Positions 18,011-28,668 of a stretch of 64,000 nt of DNA are shown here, one piece after another. A program made the translations under genes and the position numbers. The first letter of the stretch is position 1. Each line of letters starts with the position of its first letter. Origin of the DNA: Flavobacterium sp. SLB02 (GTDB lineage: Bacteria > Bacteroidota > Bacteroidia > Flavobacteriales > Flavobacteriaceae). Location of the stretch: positions 825,079 through 889,078 of the forward strand of contig NZ_CP045928.1 of the NCBI RefSeq assembly GCF_009664855.1. The letters are read 5' to 3'. The notes under the pieces are model-generated. The model was not told the origin of the DNA. It saw only the letters and a list, made by a program, of their open reading frames with translations, and did not search any database.

Positions 18011-19438
18011 CTATTTTAAGACTTTATAAATTATTTCTTCAACAAATGAATTAGTGTTTTCTTGAAATTTTTCTTGAAATTTTTCGTCTTTATCATAGGG
18101 TATTTTTAAAAATATAATATAAAACGATATTTCAATTCCCATAATATTTAATTTTTCTTCTAAATGGTTGCTTTGAAATTGTTTGTTCGAATCAAATTCC
18201 GATTCTGCGATTGGATAAACAAAACCACAACTTTTGATGTTTTTAACATTACCATATTGACCAACATAAGTATGAATTTGGAATAAATCATCTCTACTAA
18301 CCCCAAATCTAAAATCAAAAGCTTTGTATTTTACATCAAAAACATGAAAACTATCATTATGTTCCATTACTATATCTGGAATCAATTTTCTTTTATAAGA
18401 ACTGATCCCTGTTGGAATTTGGAATCTTTTTTCAAATTTACTTTCAAGTTTAATTCCGTTTTTATTCAATTGTTTTCTAATGAAGTATTCAAATAACATT
18501 GAGATATCAAAGAAAAAGGCACTGTTGTCGGAAATCTCGCCAAAATCTGAAAGTTTATCTCTCAGAATTAGCTTAGATAAATCAATCACATCATTATAAT
18601 CATTGTAAAAAGGATTTGAAAAATGAGAGGTATTGTATAAATCTACTCGTTTGGAATTACATCCATTAGTTGCAATTAACAATGCATTTTTTATTGGATG
18701 TAAATCCGTGATAAATTCATTCCCCTTTAGTTTTTTAAATACTTCCGCAATTATTCTAGTTGTTGGATTGTCATAACTGTGTTCTCTATATTTACAGTTG
18801 TACTTTCCTTCATGACCATTTATAAAATATCCAATAGGATCTATTTGGCCTCTAACTTTATTAAATCGTTCATTTTTAGAAATATAACTTTTAGGCAAAC
18901 CTAATCGGTAGGCCTTTTTTAGCTTTATTTTCCATAAATAAATTAGAAGCCATTCATATCCTTTAGAAGCGTTTGAACCTCCATGATTTTCTAATTCAAG
19001 AAATCCATCTGCATCAGCAATAATCTGTTTCAAAAAATTGTCTCCAAAACGAGAGCTTATTTTCAAAGCGTAATCTCCGTTTTTAATATACCCAATTAAA
19101 TTTCCTGTTTTTAAAGTAAAATCCATACAATTAATACCAGCAATATCAATGAATTTATCATTAGTATTGTGCTCATAATCTTTACTATTGAACAATACTA
19201 AGGCAGTATTTTCATTATTTTGTAATGCTTCGTTAATTTTGCGATTGGTATTATTAAGGAATTTCCAAAGGGCAGATTCATCATTTGATGGATTTTTCCA
19301 TTGACTTCCTTGTCGTCTTAATAATGATATAGGCTCTTTTAAACGATGATTTACAAAAACACCGTTATTTGTTTGATAGGTTTGATTATCTACCAAAGTA
19401 TTATCTTTTATAATATTAAAAAGCCACTTTTCTTTCAT
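18011..19438 (-). CDS. mcrC: McrC-like restriction endonuclease subunit
   Basis: A 475-aa McrC-type protein. The C-terminal PD-(D/E)xK nuclease is visible as LIPDIVMEH (Asp355) and HVFDVKYKAFDF (Asp368, Lys370). The N-terminal and middle regions (DFTLKTGNLIGYI, LPKSYISKNERFNKVRGQID) are typical of McrC, which binds and activates the McrB motor ring. The pair cuts modified DNA, a type IV activity. It starts 2 bases after mcrB stops, and hsdR begins 1 base after its own stop. The modification recognised is unknown. Confidence 0.88.
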   Translation of the reverse strand: MKEKWLFNIIKDNTLVDNQTYQTNNGVFVNHRLKEPISLLRRQGSQWKNPSNDESALWKFLNNTNRKINEALQNNENTALVLFNSKDYEHNTNDKFIDIAGINCMDFTLKTGNLIGYIKNGDYALKISSRFGDNFLKQIIADADGFLELENHGGSNASKGYEWLLIYLWKIKLKKAYRLGLPKSYISKNERFNKVRGQIDPIGYFINGHEGKYNCKYREHSYDNPTTRIIAEVFKKLKGNEFITDLHPIKNALLIATNGCNSKRVDLYNTSHFSNPFYNDYNDVIDLSKLILRDKLSDFGEISDNSAFFFDISMLFEYFIRKQLNKNGIKLESKFEKRFQIPTGISSYKRKLIPDIVMEHNDSFHVFDVKYKAFDFRFGVSRDDLFQIHTYVGQYGNVKNIKSCGFVYPIAESEFDSNKQFQSNHLEEKLNIMGIEISFYIIFLKIPYDKDEKFQEKFQENTNSFVEEIIYKVLK

Positions 19439-19440
19439 AA

Positions 19441-21105
19441 TTAAAGCCCAAACTTTTTAGAAAATGTATTATCAACAAGATCTTCTCTTCCCGTTCCTCT
19501 TAAATATTCTTCTAATAAAGGCGCAATGCTATCTTTCCAAACTATTCTTCTTATTTCACTTGCCGATTGGTTAATTGAATATGGTAAATCCCATAAGTAA
19601 GCATGACCAATACGGTAATCTTTACCTAGTAAAGGTTGTTTGGCAATTTCTTCATTTAATGATCCTAAATTATCTGCTAAAACTGTCCAAACTTTATTTT
19701 TTTTGCTAAAATGATATTTTAAAAGCGATATGTCAGGTTCTACTTCTTCCCATTTGAACCTTCTTCTTAGGGCAAAGTCAAAACTTTCAACACTTCTATC
19801 AATAGTGTTCATTGTAGCTAAAATGTAAACATTGTGAGGAATGAAAAATTGAAATCCACTTCCTAATTTAATCATTCCCGTGTCGTTATTATTCAATTGA
19901 GCGTATTGTGTTTTTACGGCTCCTTTAATCCCTCTATATTCTAAACAAAGCATTAGTTCTCCAAACACTCTACTTAATTCAGCTCTGTTAATTTCATCAA
20001 TAATCATGAAATAAGGTGGGACTGCATCTGCAAGTTTTTTCGTTTTGTCTTTATAATCAAAGATATACTTCCAATAATCATTATTCAACTCCTTTTTATA
20101 GTCTTCTAAGTCTTGTATAGTAATGGTTGTCCAATCTTTTTCTAAATTTAATAAAGCCACATCTACTTCCCATTTACCGGCTACGATGCAAAATGATTTA
20201 AAAATACCATTTTCAAGACTTAACTGTGCTTGTTTATTACTATCTAAAATAGGACGTAGTCCTTCCATGAAATCTTCGTAGGTGTATGAAGGATGAAATT
20301 GTATGGTTTCTACTAAATCATTGAAATCAATGTCTTCCTGTTCAGCAAATTCACTTTTCCAAATATTAAATTGTAGTTGGCTGGTTTGTTTTGCAGTATA
20401 GGTTTTACCTGTTCCAGGTGCACCATATTTTACAATTTGCTTTTTTAAACTAAATGGGTTTGATAGATTAACTAATATTTCCCAGCAAAATAATCCAATC
20501 CAATATGGGTCAATATTTGCTATATTATTTAATTGGGCATTGAATTGTTGAATTACAAATAGGTTTTTGCTATACCAATCTTGATTACTTGTATTAGGAT
20601 AATCATCGATTAATTTTTCTCTTTGCAACCAATAAAAGACTTGATTAAATTTATCCTCATCGACTGTTGTTGATACATCTGTGTTACAGGCCGCTAATAC
20701 TCTATTGATAAGCACCGGATTGAAGCCTACATTTTGATCTCTCCAAAAATTCTGTAAATCTATGTAGGTAGTTAGTGAAGGTGATTTAATTATATTTGAA
20801 ATTATTGTATCAAAGTTTGGAGCACTTTTAAATTTTCCTAGGTTTTCCCAACTCAATACGGATTGTCCTCTAGATGAGACTCCATTTGATTTTTCATACA
20901 GCAGTTCCTGTATAAATGCATCAAAGTTCTTAAATGAAGTTACAAGATATGATGAATCATCTCTTAATGTTTTACCATTTTCTAAATTAACTTTAATTTT
21001 TTGAATATCATTTACAATCCTTTTGTATTCGTTATGCCAACCATTTAATTGGTGTTTGCGGTTCTGAACTAAATGCGTGTAAATGTTCTCTAGTCTATTG
21101 CTCAT
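19441..21105 (-). CDS. mcrB: McrB-like AAA+ GTPase/ATPase
   Basis: A 554-aa McrB-type motor. Walker A is GAPGTGKT (228-235), Walker B is IIDEINRAE (368-376), and the sensor region ATMNTIDRSVESFDFALRRRF (430-450) is typical of McrB. Residues 1-215 form the specificity region, which here does not look like the E. coli DUF3578 domain and probably reads a different modification or DNA feature. It works with the mcrC product made from the next gene. It lies in the middle of a type I restriction operon and 5 bases after an unrecognised coiled-coil gene. Confidence 0.88.
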   Translation of the reverse strand: MSNRLENIYTHLVQNRKHQLNGWHNEYKRIVNDIQKIKVNLENGKTLRDDSSYLVTSFKNFDAFIQELLYEKSNGVSSRGQSVLSWENLGKFKSAPNFDTIISNIIKSPSLTTYIDLQNFWRDQNVGFNPVLINRVLAACNTDVSTTVDEDKFNQVFYWLQREKLIDDYPNTSNQDWYSKNLFVIQQFNAQLNNIANIDPYWIGLFCWEILVNLSNPFSLKKQIVKYGAPGTGKTYTAKQTSQLQFNIWKSEFAEQEDIDFNDLVETIQFHPSYTYEDFMEGLRPILDSNKQAQLSLENGIFKSFCIVAGKWEVDVALLNLEKDWTTITIQDLEDYKKELNNDYWKYIFDYKDKTKKLADAVPPYFMIIDEINRAELSRVFGELMLCLEYRGIKGAVKTQYAQLNNNDTGMIKLGSGFQFFIPHNVYILATMNTIDRSVESFDFALRRRFKWEEVEPDISLLKYHFSKKNKVWTVLADNLGSLNEEIAKQPLLGKDYRIGHAYLWDLPYSINQSASEIRRIVWKDSIAPLLEEYLRGTGREDLVDNTFSKKFGL

Positions 21106-21110
21106 ATTTT

Positions 21111-22520
21111 TTAGTTCAGATTCTTTACATAAATTTTCCCTTCACCATTTCTATTATCCATAATGAACTCGATTGGAGTTTCAAAAGCATTCTTGATTTT
21201 GATTCTTTCCGCAATTAGAGTTGCATTTGAATTTTTATATTTGTCTATTTTTTGAAATTGTTTTTTGATTTCTGCTTTTTTTGCTGTTATCTCAGTTTGA
21301 TTCAAAAAGCTTTGATCATTATAATGGTTTAATAACGCGGTCACTTCTTGATTAAGACTTTCGGCAGTCCTATTTACTTCGCTTAGTACTGAATCTTTAC
21401 CTGAATCGAAATTGTAAATAGATTGTTGTAATTGGTCAATTTTGCCGATTCTATTTTGGTCAGGTTTTTTATAGGACAGATTCGCTTTTAACTCAATAAA
21501 TTGCATATACTGGTATAATTTATCTGAATGCAATGAAGCTTCCAGTATAAAGAAAAATTTACTCTCATTCAGTTTTTGAACCATTTTACTGGCTTTTTTG
21601 CCTGAATTTTCAAAGAAATTACCAATTTCATTTATAACCCCATCAGCTCCTGTTTTTTTATAAAGACTACCTATTTCTCTTTTAACTTCATTGAATAATA
21701 TAGTACTTTCAATTTTCAATTTTTCGGCAGAACTGATATCTGCAGGGCTATCATATTTAGCAGCATTATCTCCTTTCTTTTCAGGAAATAAGGATTCTTT
21801 AAGCTGTTGATGAGCCGATAAGAGATACTCGTAGCGAATTACTGCCAATTCCATTTTGATTTTGTCAATGTTTATAAAATCCTCCGTTGTAAAAAAACTG
21901 CTTTTGTCAAATTCAATCAATTTTTCAGTATACGCTCTAATCTTCGCTATTCTTTCGTTATGATGGTTTTGCAACAATTGATTAATTCCCTGTTGGATAA
22001 CTGTTAATTGTTTTGTCATACCATTGAAATAGTATTGGCCAGTTAGCATGGATGCAAACTGAAAAACAAGTATTGGAGCAAAAACAGCTGTATTTGCAGT
22101 GACAAATCCAGCATGACTGCCAAAACTTTTACCATTCAAGGTTATCGAACTTAAAGTACCATTGTTATAAGTCATCAGATTAGCTGGGTTTACTGTAGCT
22201 TGATATAATCCTTGAGCCGAATACAAAACGGCACCAGAAGCCATTCCTGCGCCTGTTAACTGCGAAAAGAAATTCGCGTTTTCGTTATTAGGACTTAAAG
22301 GTGTCCATCCTTGATCTAATGTAAAATCATTAATTCGATTGAAAACCACTTTGTTTTTATCATTACCAATAATGATTTCATTAAGCTCTTCTATCTTCTG
22401 ATTATTTTGTGTCACTTGCGGTTTTACTGTTTTATTTGCAGTTAGTAATGCTGTATTTTCATTATCCGATTTTGAAAACAACGCTTTTGCTTTTTGTATG
22501 AGTTTTTGAATCCAATTCAT
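21111..22520 (-). CDS. unknown coiled-coil protein in the McrBC cassette
   Basis: I do not recognise this 469-aa protein. Residues 1-80 are polar. Two weakly hydrophobic, small-residue-rich stretches lie at about 84-108 (FFSQLTGAGMASGAVLYSAQ) and 138-162 (GFVTANTAVFAPILVFQFAS), and could insert into a membrane. From about 165 to 435 it is almost all charged helix, probably coiled coil. Only 2 bases separate it from the DUF6602-like gene before it and 5 from mcrB after it. A pore-like or structural partner in the McrBC module is possible but unproven. Confidence 0.7.
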   Translation of the reverse strand: MNWIQKLIQKAKALFSKSDNENTALLTANKTVKPQVTQNNQKIEELNEIIIGNDKNKVVFNRINDFTLDQGWTPLSPNNENANFFSQLTGAGMASGAVLYSAQGLYQATVNPANLMTYNNGTLSSITLNGKSFGSHAGFVTANTAVFAPILVFQFASMLTGQYYFNGMTKQLTVIQQGINQLLQNHHNERIAKIRAYTEKLIEFDKSSFFTTEDFINIDKIKMELAVIRYEYLLSAHQQLKESLFPEKKGDNAAKYDSPADISSAEKLKIESTILFNEVKREIGSLYKKTGADGVINEIGNFFENSGKKASKMVQKLNESKFFFILEASLHSDKLYQYMQFIELKANLSYKKPDQNRIGKIDQLQQSIYNFDSGKDSVLSEVNRTAESLNQEVTALLNHYNDQSFLNQTEITAKKAEIKKQFQKIDKYKNSNATLIAERIKIKNAFETPIEFIMDNRNGEGKIYVKNLN

Positions 22521-22522
22521 TT

Positions 22523-23536
22523 TTATTTGTCTTTTTTAAGTTCTTTTATTTCTTCAACAGTTTCAAAACTATTATATTTTAATTCAGTTAAAAAATGCTC
22601 TTTTTCAACTATTAGAAAATTTTCAAATTTTTTTTCTTTCCTTGTCGATTCATTAAAATGATTAAATCCAGGTTTCATTAGCAAAGGTTGTCTCGTATCA
22701 TCATAATATAATTTTAAAATGAAGTGAAGAAGGTATTGAAGCGTCAAGTTCATTCGAGGATTTTCATTACCAATTTTATGTTTTATCCACAAGAAAGGCA
22801 CTCTAAATTTATCTTTTTCAAGTCTATGGTCTGCTCTAAAAAAGCTAAATTCTTCAATTGAACTTATTAATTTAACTATACCATCGACTGGATTTTCTCC
22901 TTGAACATCTCTTATTTTTTCAAATATCTTTTTTGAATTTGTTGTGTTTAAATCAAAAGCTGTTTTAAAACCAATTAATGCTGTTATTGGACCTGCAACT
23001 CTTTGATTTGCTGGTGCACCTTTGAATTTTTCTCCAATATTTTTATTATAATGATGGCATAATGATGCTGAATATGCTAATGCTTTTAATTCATGTTCAA
23101 TGTCATCCATGCGCAATTGCTTTTTTACCGATATAATTGCATAAACACCTTCGGGTGGCACAATCGCAAAATCATCAAATTGCTCAAAAACTGGATAATT
23201 TCCAATATCATAAACAATTATATCAAGTTGAGGTGAGTGCTTATCAACTTTTTGATCTCTAGCTCTTCTAGTATCATTATCTCCACATAAAGCTGCTGGT
23301 CTTATGATAAAACCACTCAATGCTCTTAAATTTTGAGGTAGATGTTTGTTTAAAAAGGAACGAATTACACTTTCTAAAAATCTACCTTCTTCACCAGTAT
23401 GATCTGAGCCACCTTTAGTTTCTTCTGAACCTTTTTTTAATGATGTGTTTGGTATTAACAACTCAAATCTTTTATAATTGCTCATTAAAGATTGTGCTAC
23501 ATCATCAAAGTATTTTGAAATATTACTTTCTGGCAT
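22523..23536 (-). CDS. DUF6602-like protein, nuclease-type fold
   Basis: A 337-aa protein with the pattern of the DUF6602 family. Key parts are GEEGRFLESVIRSFLNKHLP (49-68), PQLDIIVYD (102-110) and VPPEGVYAIISVKKQL (126-141). The core looks like a PD-(D/E)xK site in which the usual E-x-K is S-V-K, so the nuclease may be inactive or altered. Known relatives often sit beside defence genes. It is tightly packed between a membrane protein gene (10 bases) and a coiled-coil gene (2 bases), in the cassette that ends with mcrBC. Confidence 0.65.
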   Translation of the reverse strand: MPESNISKYFDDVAQSLMSNYKRFELLIPNTSLKKGSEETKGGSDHTGEEGRFLESVIRSFLNKHLPQNLRALSGFIIRPAALCGDNDTRRARDQKVDKHSPQLDIIVYDIGNYPVFEQFDDFAIVPPEGVYAIISVKKQLRMDDIEHELKALAYSASLCHHYNKNIGEKFKGAPANQRVAGPITALIGFKTAFDLNTTNSKKIFEKIRDVQGENPVDGIVKLISSIEEFSFFRADHRLEKDKFRVPFLWIKHKIGNENPRMNLTLQYLLHFILKLYYDDTRQPLLMKPGFNHFNESTRKEKKFENFLIVEKEHFLTELKYNSFETVEEIKELKKDK

Positions 23537-23546
23537 AATTTAATTT

Positions 23547-24461
23547 TTATTGTAAATATTCCGTAATTTCATCTCTAACATTTTCTAATATAGCTATATG
23601 TCCGTCAATTTCATTAAAATGTGCGTTTGTTATAGTTTCCATATTTACCCATGATGAATTTACTTCATTTGCCACATCTGCAACTTCAATTGCATCTGCA
23701 TTTATAGGGATAAATTGTTTGCATATTTCTATTGTCGGAAGTACGAAAAGTTCAATTAATTTAGGTCTTATCAATTGTTTATTTTCATCTAATAACTCTG
23801 GATTTTCTAGTACAGATTCATTCAACTGAAAAAACTGTCTTGCAAATTCATTTGTACCAAAATTTATTTGAAAACCTCCTTCTACTGGTATTAAATCATC
23901 AATATTTCTACTAACAATTTCATGCATCATTTTATACATTAGTTTTCTGTATAAATAGAATCCTTTTTCAAGTTCATTATATCGTAAAATATAATTCCTT
24001 ACAGAATCTTTTATAGAAAGTTTTATATCATTTAAGCCATATAAAGATCTTAAAAGCTCATTGAATTCATTTATTTGATTTGCATTTTGAAAACCAATAT
24101 GCTCATAAATGAATTTAGGATTAATAAATTTTAAAAAATCTACATGTAAGTCAGGATAATATTTTAAACTAAAGTTTTGTTTTACTTTATAATCTTCAAG
24201 TGCTGTTAATTGATTGCTTATTGCTTCTAAAAGTTGTTCTAAATTAATTTTAAAGAGATTTACTTCAGTTGCAATAAGTTGTTTTTGTTCATCTAACTTA
24301 TCTTTTTTATCACGTTTATATCCTTTTTCTCCTAGCCAATAAGCCAACCATAAACTTAAGATGGTAAGAACTAAAGTCAGTACATCAAACCAGTTTTGGG
24401 AGAAATCCCAAAAACTTTCCGTTTTTTTAGCTTCATTAAAAATTAAATTAAAATCTATCAT
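23547..24461 (-). CDS. single-pass membrane protein of unknown function
   Basis: A 304-aa protein with one membrane helix at about 24-44 (WFDVLTLVLTILSLWLAYWL), then a lysine-rich stretch (GYKRDKKDKLDEQK) that by the positive-inside rule places the C-terminal 250 residues in the cytoplasm. That part is helical with no motif I recognise. It is the first gene after hsdS (12-base gap) and leads the inserted cassette of five genes. It could tether the DUF6602 or coiled-coil partner to the membrane; this is inference. Confidence 0.7.
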   Translation of the reverse strand: MIDFNLIFNEAKKTESFWDFSQNWFDVLTLVLTILSLWLAYWLGEKGYKRDKKDKLDEQKQLIATEVNLFKINLEQLLEAISNQLTALEDYKVKQNFSLKYYPDLHVDFLKFINPKFIYEHIGFQNANQINEFNELLRSLYGLNDIKLSIKDSVRNYILRYNELEKGFYLYRKLMYKMMHEIVSRNIDDLIPVEGGFQINFGTNEFARQFFQLNESVLENPELLDENKQLIRPKLIELFVLPTIEICKQFIPINADAIEVADVANEVNSSWVNMETITNAHFNEIDGHIAILENVRDEITEYLQ

Positions 24462-24473
24462 AATATTGTTCCT

Positions 24474-25766
24474 TTATATCTTAGCCTCCACATTACCACT
24501 CAATAAATCCTGCATCAAACCTGTCTTGATTTGTTGGTATTTTAATAAGGCGGATTTTTCGATTTGGATTTTCTTACCAATAGCGTTTATTTGTTCTACA
24601 AATTTATTTTGCTCTTCAACATTAGGAATTGGGATAATTCCTTTATAAATGTGATTTGGCGAAGTATGTCTAACAGTTGTTCCGGTAGCTGTTTTTTTTA
24701 TATTGTTTTTTGAAAAAGGGGAATTTAAAATAAATAATAAATAATCCCTATTTATCTCATCATTTTTAGTTTCTATTTTTCCAATTCGCTGATTATGTAA
24801 TACTTGTTCTTTTGATTTTAATTTTACGACATTTCCTAATATGTTCATATCTTGTGTTAAATCAGTCATAACAATTAATAAATCGTCATTTTTAAAAATA
24901 AATTCTTCGGGTATTTTTCCAATGTAATATTTTGTGTTTCTTTCTTGAAAATATAAACTTCCATCTACATTAAAATTACCCGGAGTTAAAAGAATATATT
25001 TGGATTTTTCATTTGAAAAATATCTTCCCTCAAACGAATATCCATGTTTAATGTGAAGAATGTTGCCAATTTCACTCACTTCCCATTCCTTCGGAATCCA
25101 TCCCAACTCACTTTCTTTATACAAGTGTTTTGCGTCTTCATATTTAGGGCGGAGTTTACCTGTTGCAATATCAATACCACGAGTAAAAAGGTCGTGCATC
25201 AAGCCTTGTTTTATGGCTTGGTATTTAGCAATAGCAGATTCTGTTTTTTCGATTACGGCATCGCAGGCAGATAGTATCTGAGCTATTTTACTTTGTTGGG
25301 CGAGGTTTTTTGGTAAACTAATATTAATTTTCCCTAGTTCGCCCAAATAAACACCTCCCTGAGCAGAAGCATTCATTGAACGGATTAAATCTTTTAAAAA
25401 CCTTTCTGAAGAAATATAATAATAAGCATATTGAGAATTTACTCTTTCATTAAACCTCAATATGCCTACACTACGTTGAAAAGTGAATTTTGTAGAATAA
25501 TCTCTAAGTATGGCAACGCGACCTATAGTTCCAACTAAAGTTAATAGAACATCATTTTCTTGAAGTTTGTAAGACTTATGAATTTGTAAAAAATCAGCTT
25601 CAGAAATTAACCTTGCATCATCAGGAATTAGAATTTTTCCACCAACTATATCTTTTGCACTTAGCATTGGAATACCATTGGAAAAATCTTTATGCGTGCC
25701 GTGTGTGCCGTCCTTTATTAAAGAAGTAACTTCATTAATAGGTGATTGTATCCAATTATCCTTCAT
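24474..25766 (-). CDS. hsdS: type I restriction enzyme, S subunit
   Basis: A 430-aa specificity subunit with the usual two target-recognition domains. Each ends in a helical spacer: [24 protein letters not shown] and [17 protein letters not shown] (key parts). The two halves share [13 protein letters not shown] and [12 protein letters not shown]. It sets the DNA site methylated by HsdM and cut by HsdR. It overlaps the end of hsdM by 11 bases. Its stop is followed by the inserted cassette rather than by hsdR. Confidence 0.93.
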   Translation of the reverse strand: MKDNWIQSPINEVTSLIKDGTHGTHKDFSNGIPMLSAKDIVGGKILIPDDARLISEADFLQIHKSYKLQENDVLLTLVGTIGRVAILRDYSTKFTFQRSVGILRFNERVNSQYAYYYISSERFLKDLIRSMNASAQGGVYLGELGKINISLPKNLAQQSKIAQILSACDAVIEKTESAIAKYQAIKQGLMHDLFTRGIDIATGKLRPKYEDAKHLYKESELGWIPKEWEVSEIGNILHIKHGYSFEGRYFSNEKSKYILLTPGNFNVDGSLYFQERNTKYYIGKIPEEFIFKNDDLLIVMTDLTQDMNILGNVVKLKSKEQVLHNQRIGKIETKNDEINRDYLLFILNSPFSKNNIKKTATGTTVRHTSPNHIYKGIIPIPNVEEQNKFVEQINAIGKKIQIEKSALLKYQQIKTGLMQDLLSGNVEAKI

Positions 25767-28320
25767 ATCCCAATTCCATTAAAAAGTTATCCAATTGGCT
25801 TGCGGCTTGGTCACGCTCGTCTAAAATAGCAGTTAAGGTTTCGCAGTATTTGGTATAGCGGTTTTCTAATTCTTGAATTAAAGCACGTTCGTATCGGTTT
25901 ACATATTCCATTACAGTAGTGAATAAAATAGTTTTCCATCGCGCCATAATTAAGGTTTTGGCTTCAGAAGGTGTGATTTTCTCGCGAGCTTTTTCTACCA
26001 ACTCCTCTTTTTTGTCTTTGATTTCTTTTACGATTTTTTTGCAAGCAACCAATTCTATTTCCAAGGCGGTATGTTGTGCTAGTTTGGTTTCGATGGTTGC
26101 GACTTGTTCTGTCAGTTCTTTCTTTTTGATTTGCTGTTCCTGCAATTGATCTTTCAATTCTGCAGTTTCCGTATTGGCTTTGATACGAATATTTAGGGCT
26201 TTAATTTCTTTGTCGATGCCTTTTATTTCGCCATTGTAACTTTTGATCGCACCTTTGTATTCCTGCAAGGCTTTCTTTGGGAACACTTCAAAGTCTTCCT
26301 CGTTGTATTCTTCCTCTTCTAGTTCGTTTACTTCCTTGAATTGGGTTTCGAGTTCGTCACGTCGGGCTTCATTGGCATTCAATTCTTCTAAAATTTCCGG
26401 GAACTGAGATTGTAGGATTTCATCAGCAGGAATCAATTCGGCATTCCAGCCACTAGCTGCCACTGATTTTAAATCGCTTTCTAAACTGTCCCAATACGAA
26501 GCGAACGCGCCACGGCTTTTGTGCATATCTAAAATTCCCAATGCACTAAAATCAGTAGAAATTGATTTAGAAAAGTCACGATACAATTCAAAAACATTTT
26601 GTTTTATAGGCAAAGCTTCAAACTTGTTAAGGTTTTCTTGCCACCAATTCGTCACAGCATTTTCATATTTTTTCAGATTGGCCTTGCTATCGTAATGAGA
26701 TATTATAAAGTTTTTGATATCTTCTTTTTTGGTAATGGTTTTAGTAAAAGATAAATAGCCTTTTTTTGCCTCATCAAATAATTCTAAACGTACATTCCTA
26801 TAGTTTTTCCAAAAGGGAATAAGGGCAGCAATTTCACTAAGGGGGATGTCACCATACAGATGCGCCACAATATCTTGCGGTTCAGCAGGTGGGCTGTTAT
26901 CTACATAACGTCGAATATTGAAATTAAAATCTTCTTTTGCAATTGCATCTTTAGTAATTAACTGCGAATAGCCAGGCGCATTTTCTTTTTTACGGAAGAC
27001 ATAGCTAATTTTAGCAATATCTTCCGGACGAAGTTTGTTTTGATTTTTGCCTTCTTTGTATTCACGATCAGCATTAATAAATAATACTTCTTTTCTTGTT
27101 GAAGCATCCTTTTTATTGATGATTAAAACCGATGCAGGAATTCCGGTACCATAAAATAATCCTTGAGGCAAACCAATAACAGACTCCAGATAACCTTTAT
27201 CCAATAACCATTTACGCATACTGCGCTCTTCAGAAGCACGAAATAAAACACCATGAGGCATAACAACCGCCATTCTTCCGTTGTCTTTCAGCACACTAAT
27301 CATGTGCTGTACAAACATAAAGTCGGCTTTTTTCTTTTTTGGCATCCAATAATGAAAACGGTCACGGAAGTTTTTAATATCCGAATAATTAGCAGAAAAC
27401 GGAGGATTAGCTATGACAATATCAAAACGTTTTAATTCACCATTATCAATATGTTGGGGTTCTGCAATGGTATCGCCCTGTAAAATTTCAGCATTAAAGA
27501 TGTCATGAAAGAGCATATTCATTTTGCATAATGACCAAGTTCCTCCATTCAATTCCTGACCATAAAAATTAAGTCGGGATGCATCACCATAACGTGCCTG
27601 TACGTAATTTTTGGCTTCAATTAACATACCACCCGAACCACAAGTTGGATCATAAATGGCAGCTTCTTTATCCGGTTCTAACAAAGTTACCAATAGTTTT
27701 ACCACTTCGTTTGGCGTATAGAATTCTCCTCCTTTTTTCCCAGCACTGTCGGCAAAGTATTTTATCAGGTACTCATAAGCTGCACCCAACAAATCAGGGA
27801 ATTCAAAGTTGTCATCCGTTAATTTAACTTTATTGAAATGCATTATAAACTCCACCAGGGTTTCATCAGTAAGTGCATTTTTACTTTTACCAATCGTTTT
27901 TAAGAAGTTGACATTCGTTAAAACTCCGGTCAATTTATCAGGATTGCATTCTTCTAGAGCCGCTAGGGCCTTATTGAGATGGTTACCAACATCTTTTTTG
28001 AGGTGCTGTATCCCTTCGTCAATATAAACATCAGTATCAAATTTTACTACGTGACTCCATCTTGCAATAGGTGGGACGAAGTATTCATAAGCATTCTGTT
28101 TTTCAAGGGCTGATTTAATTTTGTCAGCGGATATTCCTTTTTGTTTTAATTCCTTTTCACGATTAGCTTTGTCAATTTCAAATTTGTCACTCAAACGCTT
28201 GAGGAACAACATACCAAAGATATATTCTTTGAATTCTGAAGCATCCATATTTCCTCTTAAAATATCACAGGCATCCATAAGGAAACCTTCAAGCCAGGAA
28301 AGGGTCAATTTTTTTTTCAT
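25756..28320 (-). CDS. hsdM: type I restriction enzyme, M subunit (N6-adenine methylase)
   Basis: An 854-aa HsdM. I take the ATG at 28320 ([21 protein letters not shown]), the usual HsdM beginning; the open frame continues 43 codons upstream without family features. SAM motif I is [11 protein letters not shown] (about 222-232) and the catalytic motif is IANPPFSAN (NPPF about 305-308). It is longer than the usual ~500 aa because of a C-terminal ~300-residue tail, largely coiled coil (about 650-790). It is the first gene of the nine-gene operon, with a palindrome upstream. Confidence 0.93.
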   Translation of the reverse strand: MKKKLTLSWLEGFLMDACDILRGNMDASEFKEYIFGMLFLKRLSDKFEIDKANREKELKQKGISADKIKSALEKQNAYEYFVPPIARWSHVVKFDTDVYIDEGIQHLKKDVGNHLNKALAALEECNPDKLTGVLTNVNFLKTIGKSKNALTDETLVEFIMHFNKVKLTDDNFEFPDLLGAAYEYLIKYFADSAGKKGGEFYTPNEVVKLLVTLLEPDKEAAIYDPTCGSGGMLIEAKNYVQARYGDASRLNFYGQELNGGTWSLCKMNMLFHDIFNAEILQGDTIAEPQHIDNGELKRFDIVIANPPFSANYSDIKNFRDRFHYWMPKKKKADFMFVQHMISVLKDNGRMAVVMPHGVLFRASEERSMRKWLLDKGYLESVIGLPQGLFYGTGIPASVLIINKKDASTRKEVLFINADREYKEGKNQNKLRPEDIAKISYVFRKKENAPGYSQLITKDAIAKEDFNFNIRRYVDNSPPAEPQDIVAHLYGDIPLSEIAALIPFWKNYRNVRLELFDEAKKGYLSFTKTITKKEDIKNFIISHYDSKANLKKYENAVTNWWQENLNKFEALPIKQNVFELYRDFSKSISTDFSALGILDMHKSRGAFASYWDSLESDLKSVAASGWNAELIPADEILQSQFPEILEELNANEARRDELETQFKEVNELEEEEYNEEDFEVFPKKALQEYKGAIKSYNGEIKGIDKEIKALNIRIKANTETAELKDQLQEQQIKKKELTEQVATIETKLAQHTALEIELVACKKIVKEIKDKKEELVEKAREKITPSEAKTLIMARWKTILFTTVMEYVNRYERALIQELENRYTKYCETLTAILDERDQAASQLDNFLMELGYEG

Positions 28321-28455
28321 TATTTTTTTAGTGCAATTATTGCGATGGTGAGGATAAGAATTAATCCTATGTGATTGGTGTTTAAATTCAATTGTTTTAG
28401 AAGCTTTCGCGCTTCTGATTTTAAATGTAAATCTAAATGTTTTAACCAAAATAAC

Positions 28456-28474
28456 CTATTCAAAAGGTGAATAG
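28456..28474. promoter_or_regulatory. small palindrome upstream of hsdM, possible operator
   Basis: CTATTC at 28456-28461 and GAATAG at 28469-28474 form an inverted repeat about 135 bases before the hsdM start. It could be a binding site for a regulator of the restriction operon. No controller gene is adjacent, so this is tentative. Confidence 0.25.
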
Positions 28475-28668
28475 ATTAAATACTATAAACAAACACTTTA
28501 TACTTTATTAGAAAAAAAATATTAGTTTTTTTTCTAAATTGAAATCTTAAAAACTTATTTTTTTTAGGATTTAGTGACGGTCTGCCACTTTGAGAAGATG
28601 TATGGTTAGTAACCTTTCAATTTAGGCTTTACAGAAAATGTAATGTTGAAACGGCGGTTAGCGGTAGT
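28475..28668. repeat. spacer of the orphan-gene array (spacer 1)
   Basis: About 200 bases between the 196-aa membrane gene and the hsdM promoter region. Directly after the membrane gene stop the minus strand reads ACTACCGCTAACCGCCGTTT, a small inverted-repeat-rich motif. The related spacers further right carry comparable elements. Confidence 0.35.
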
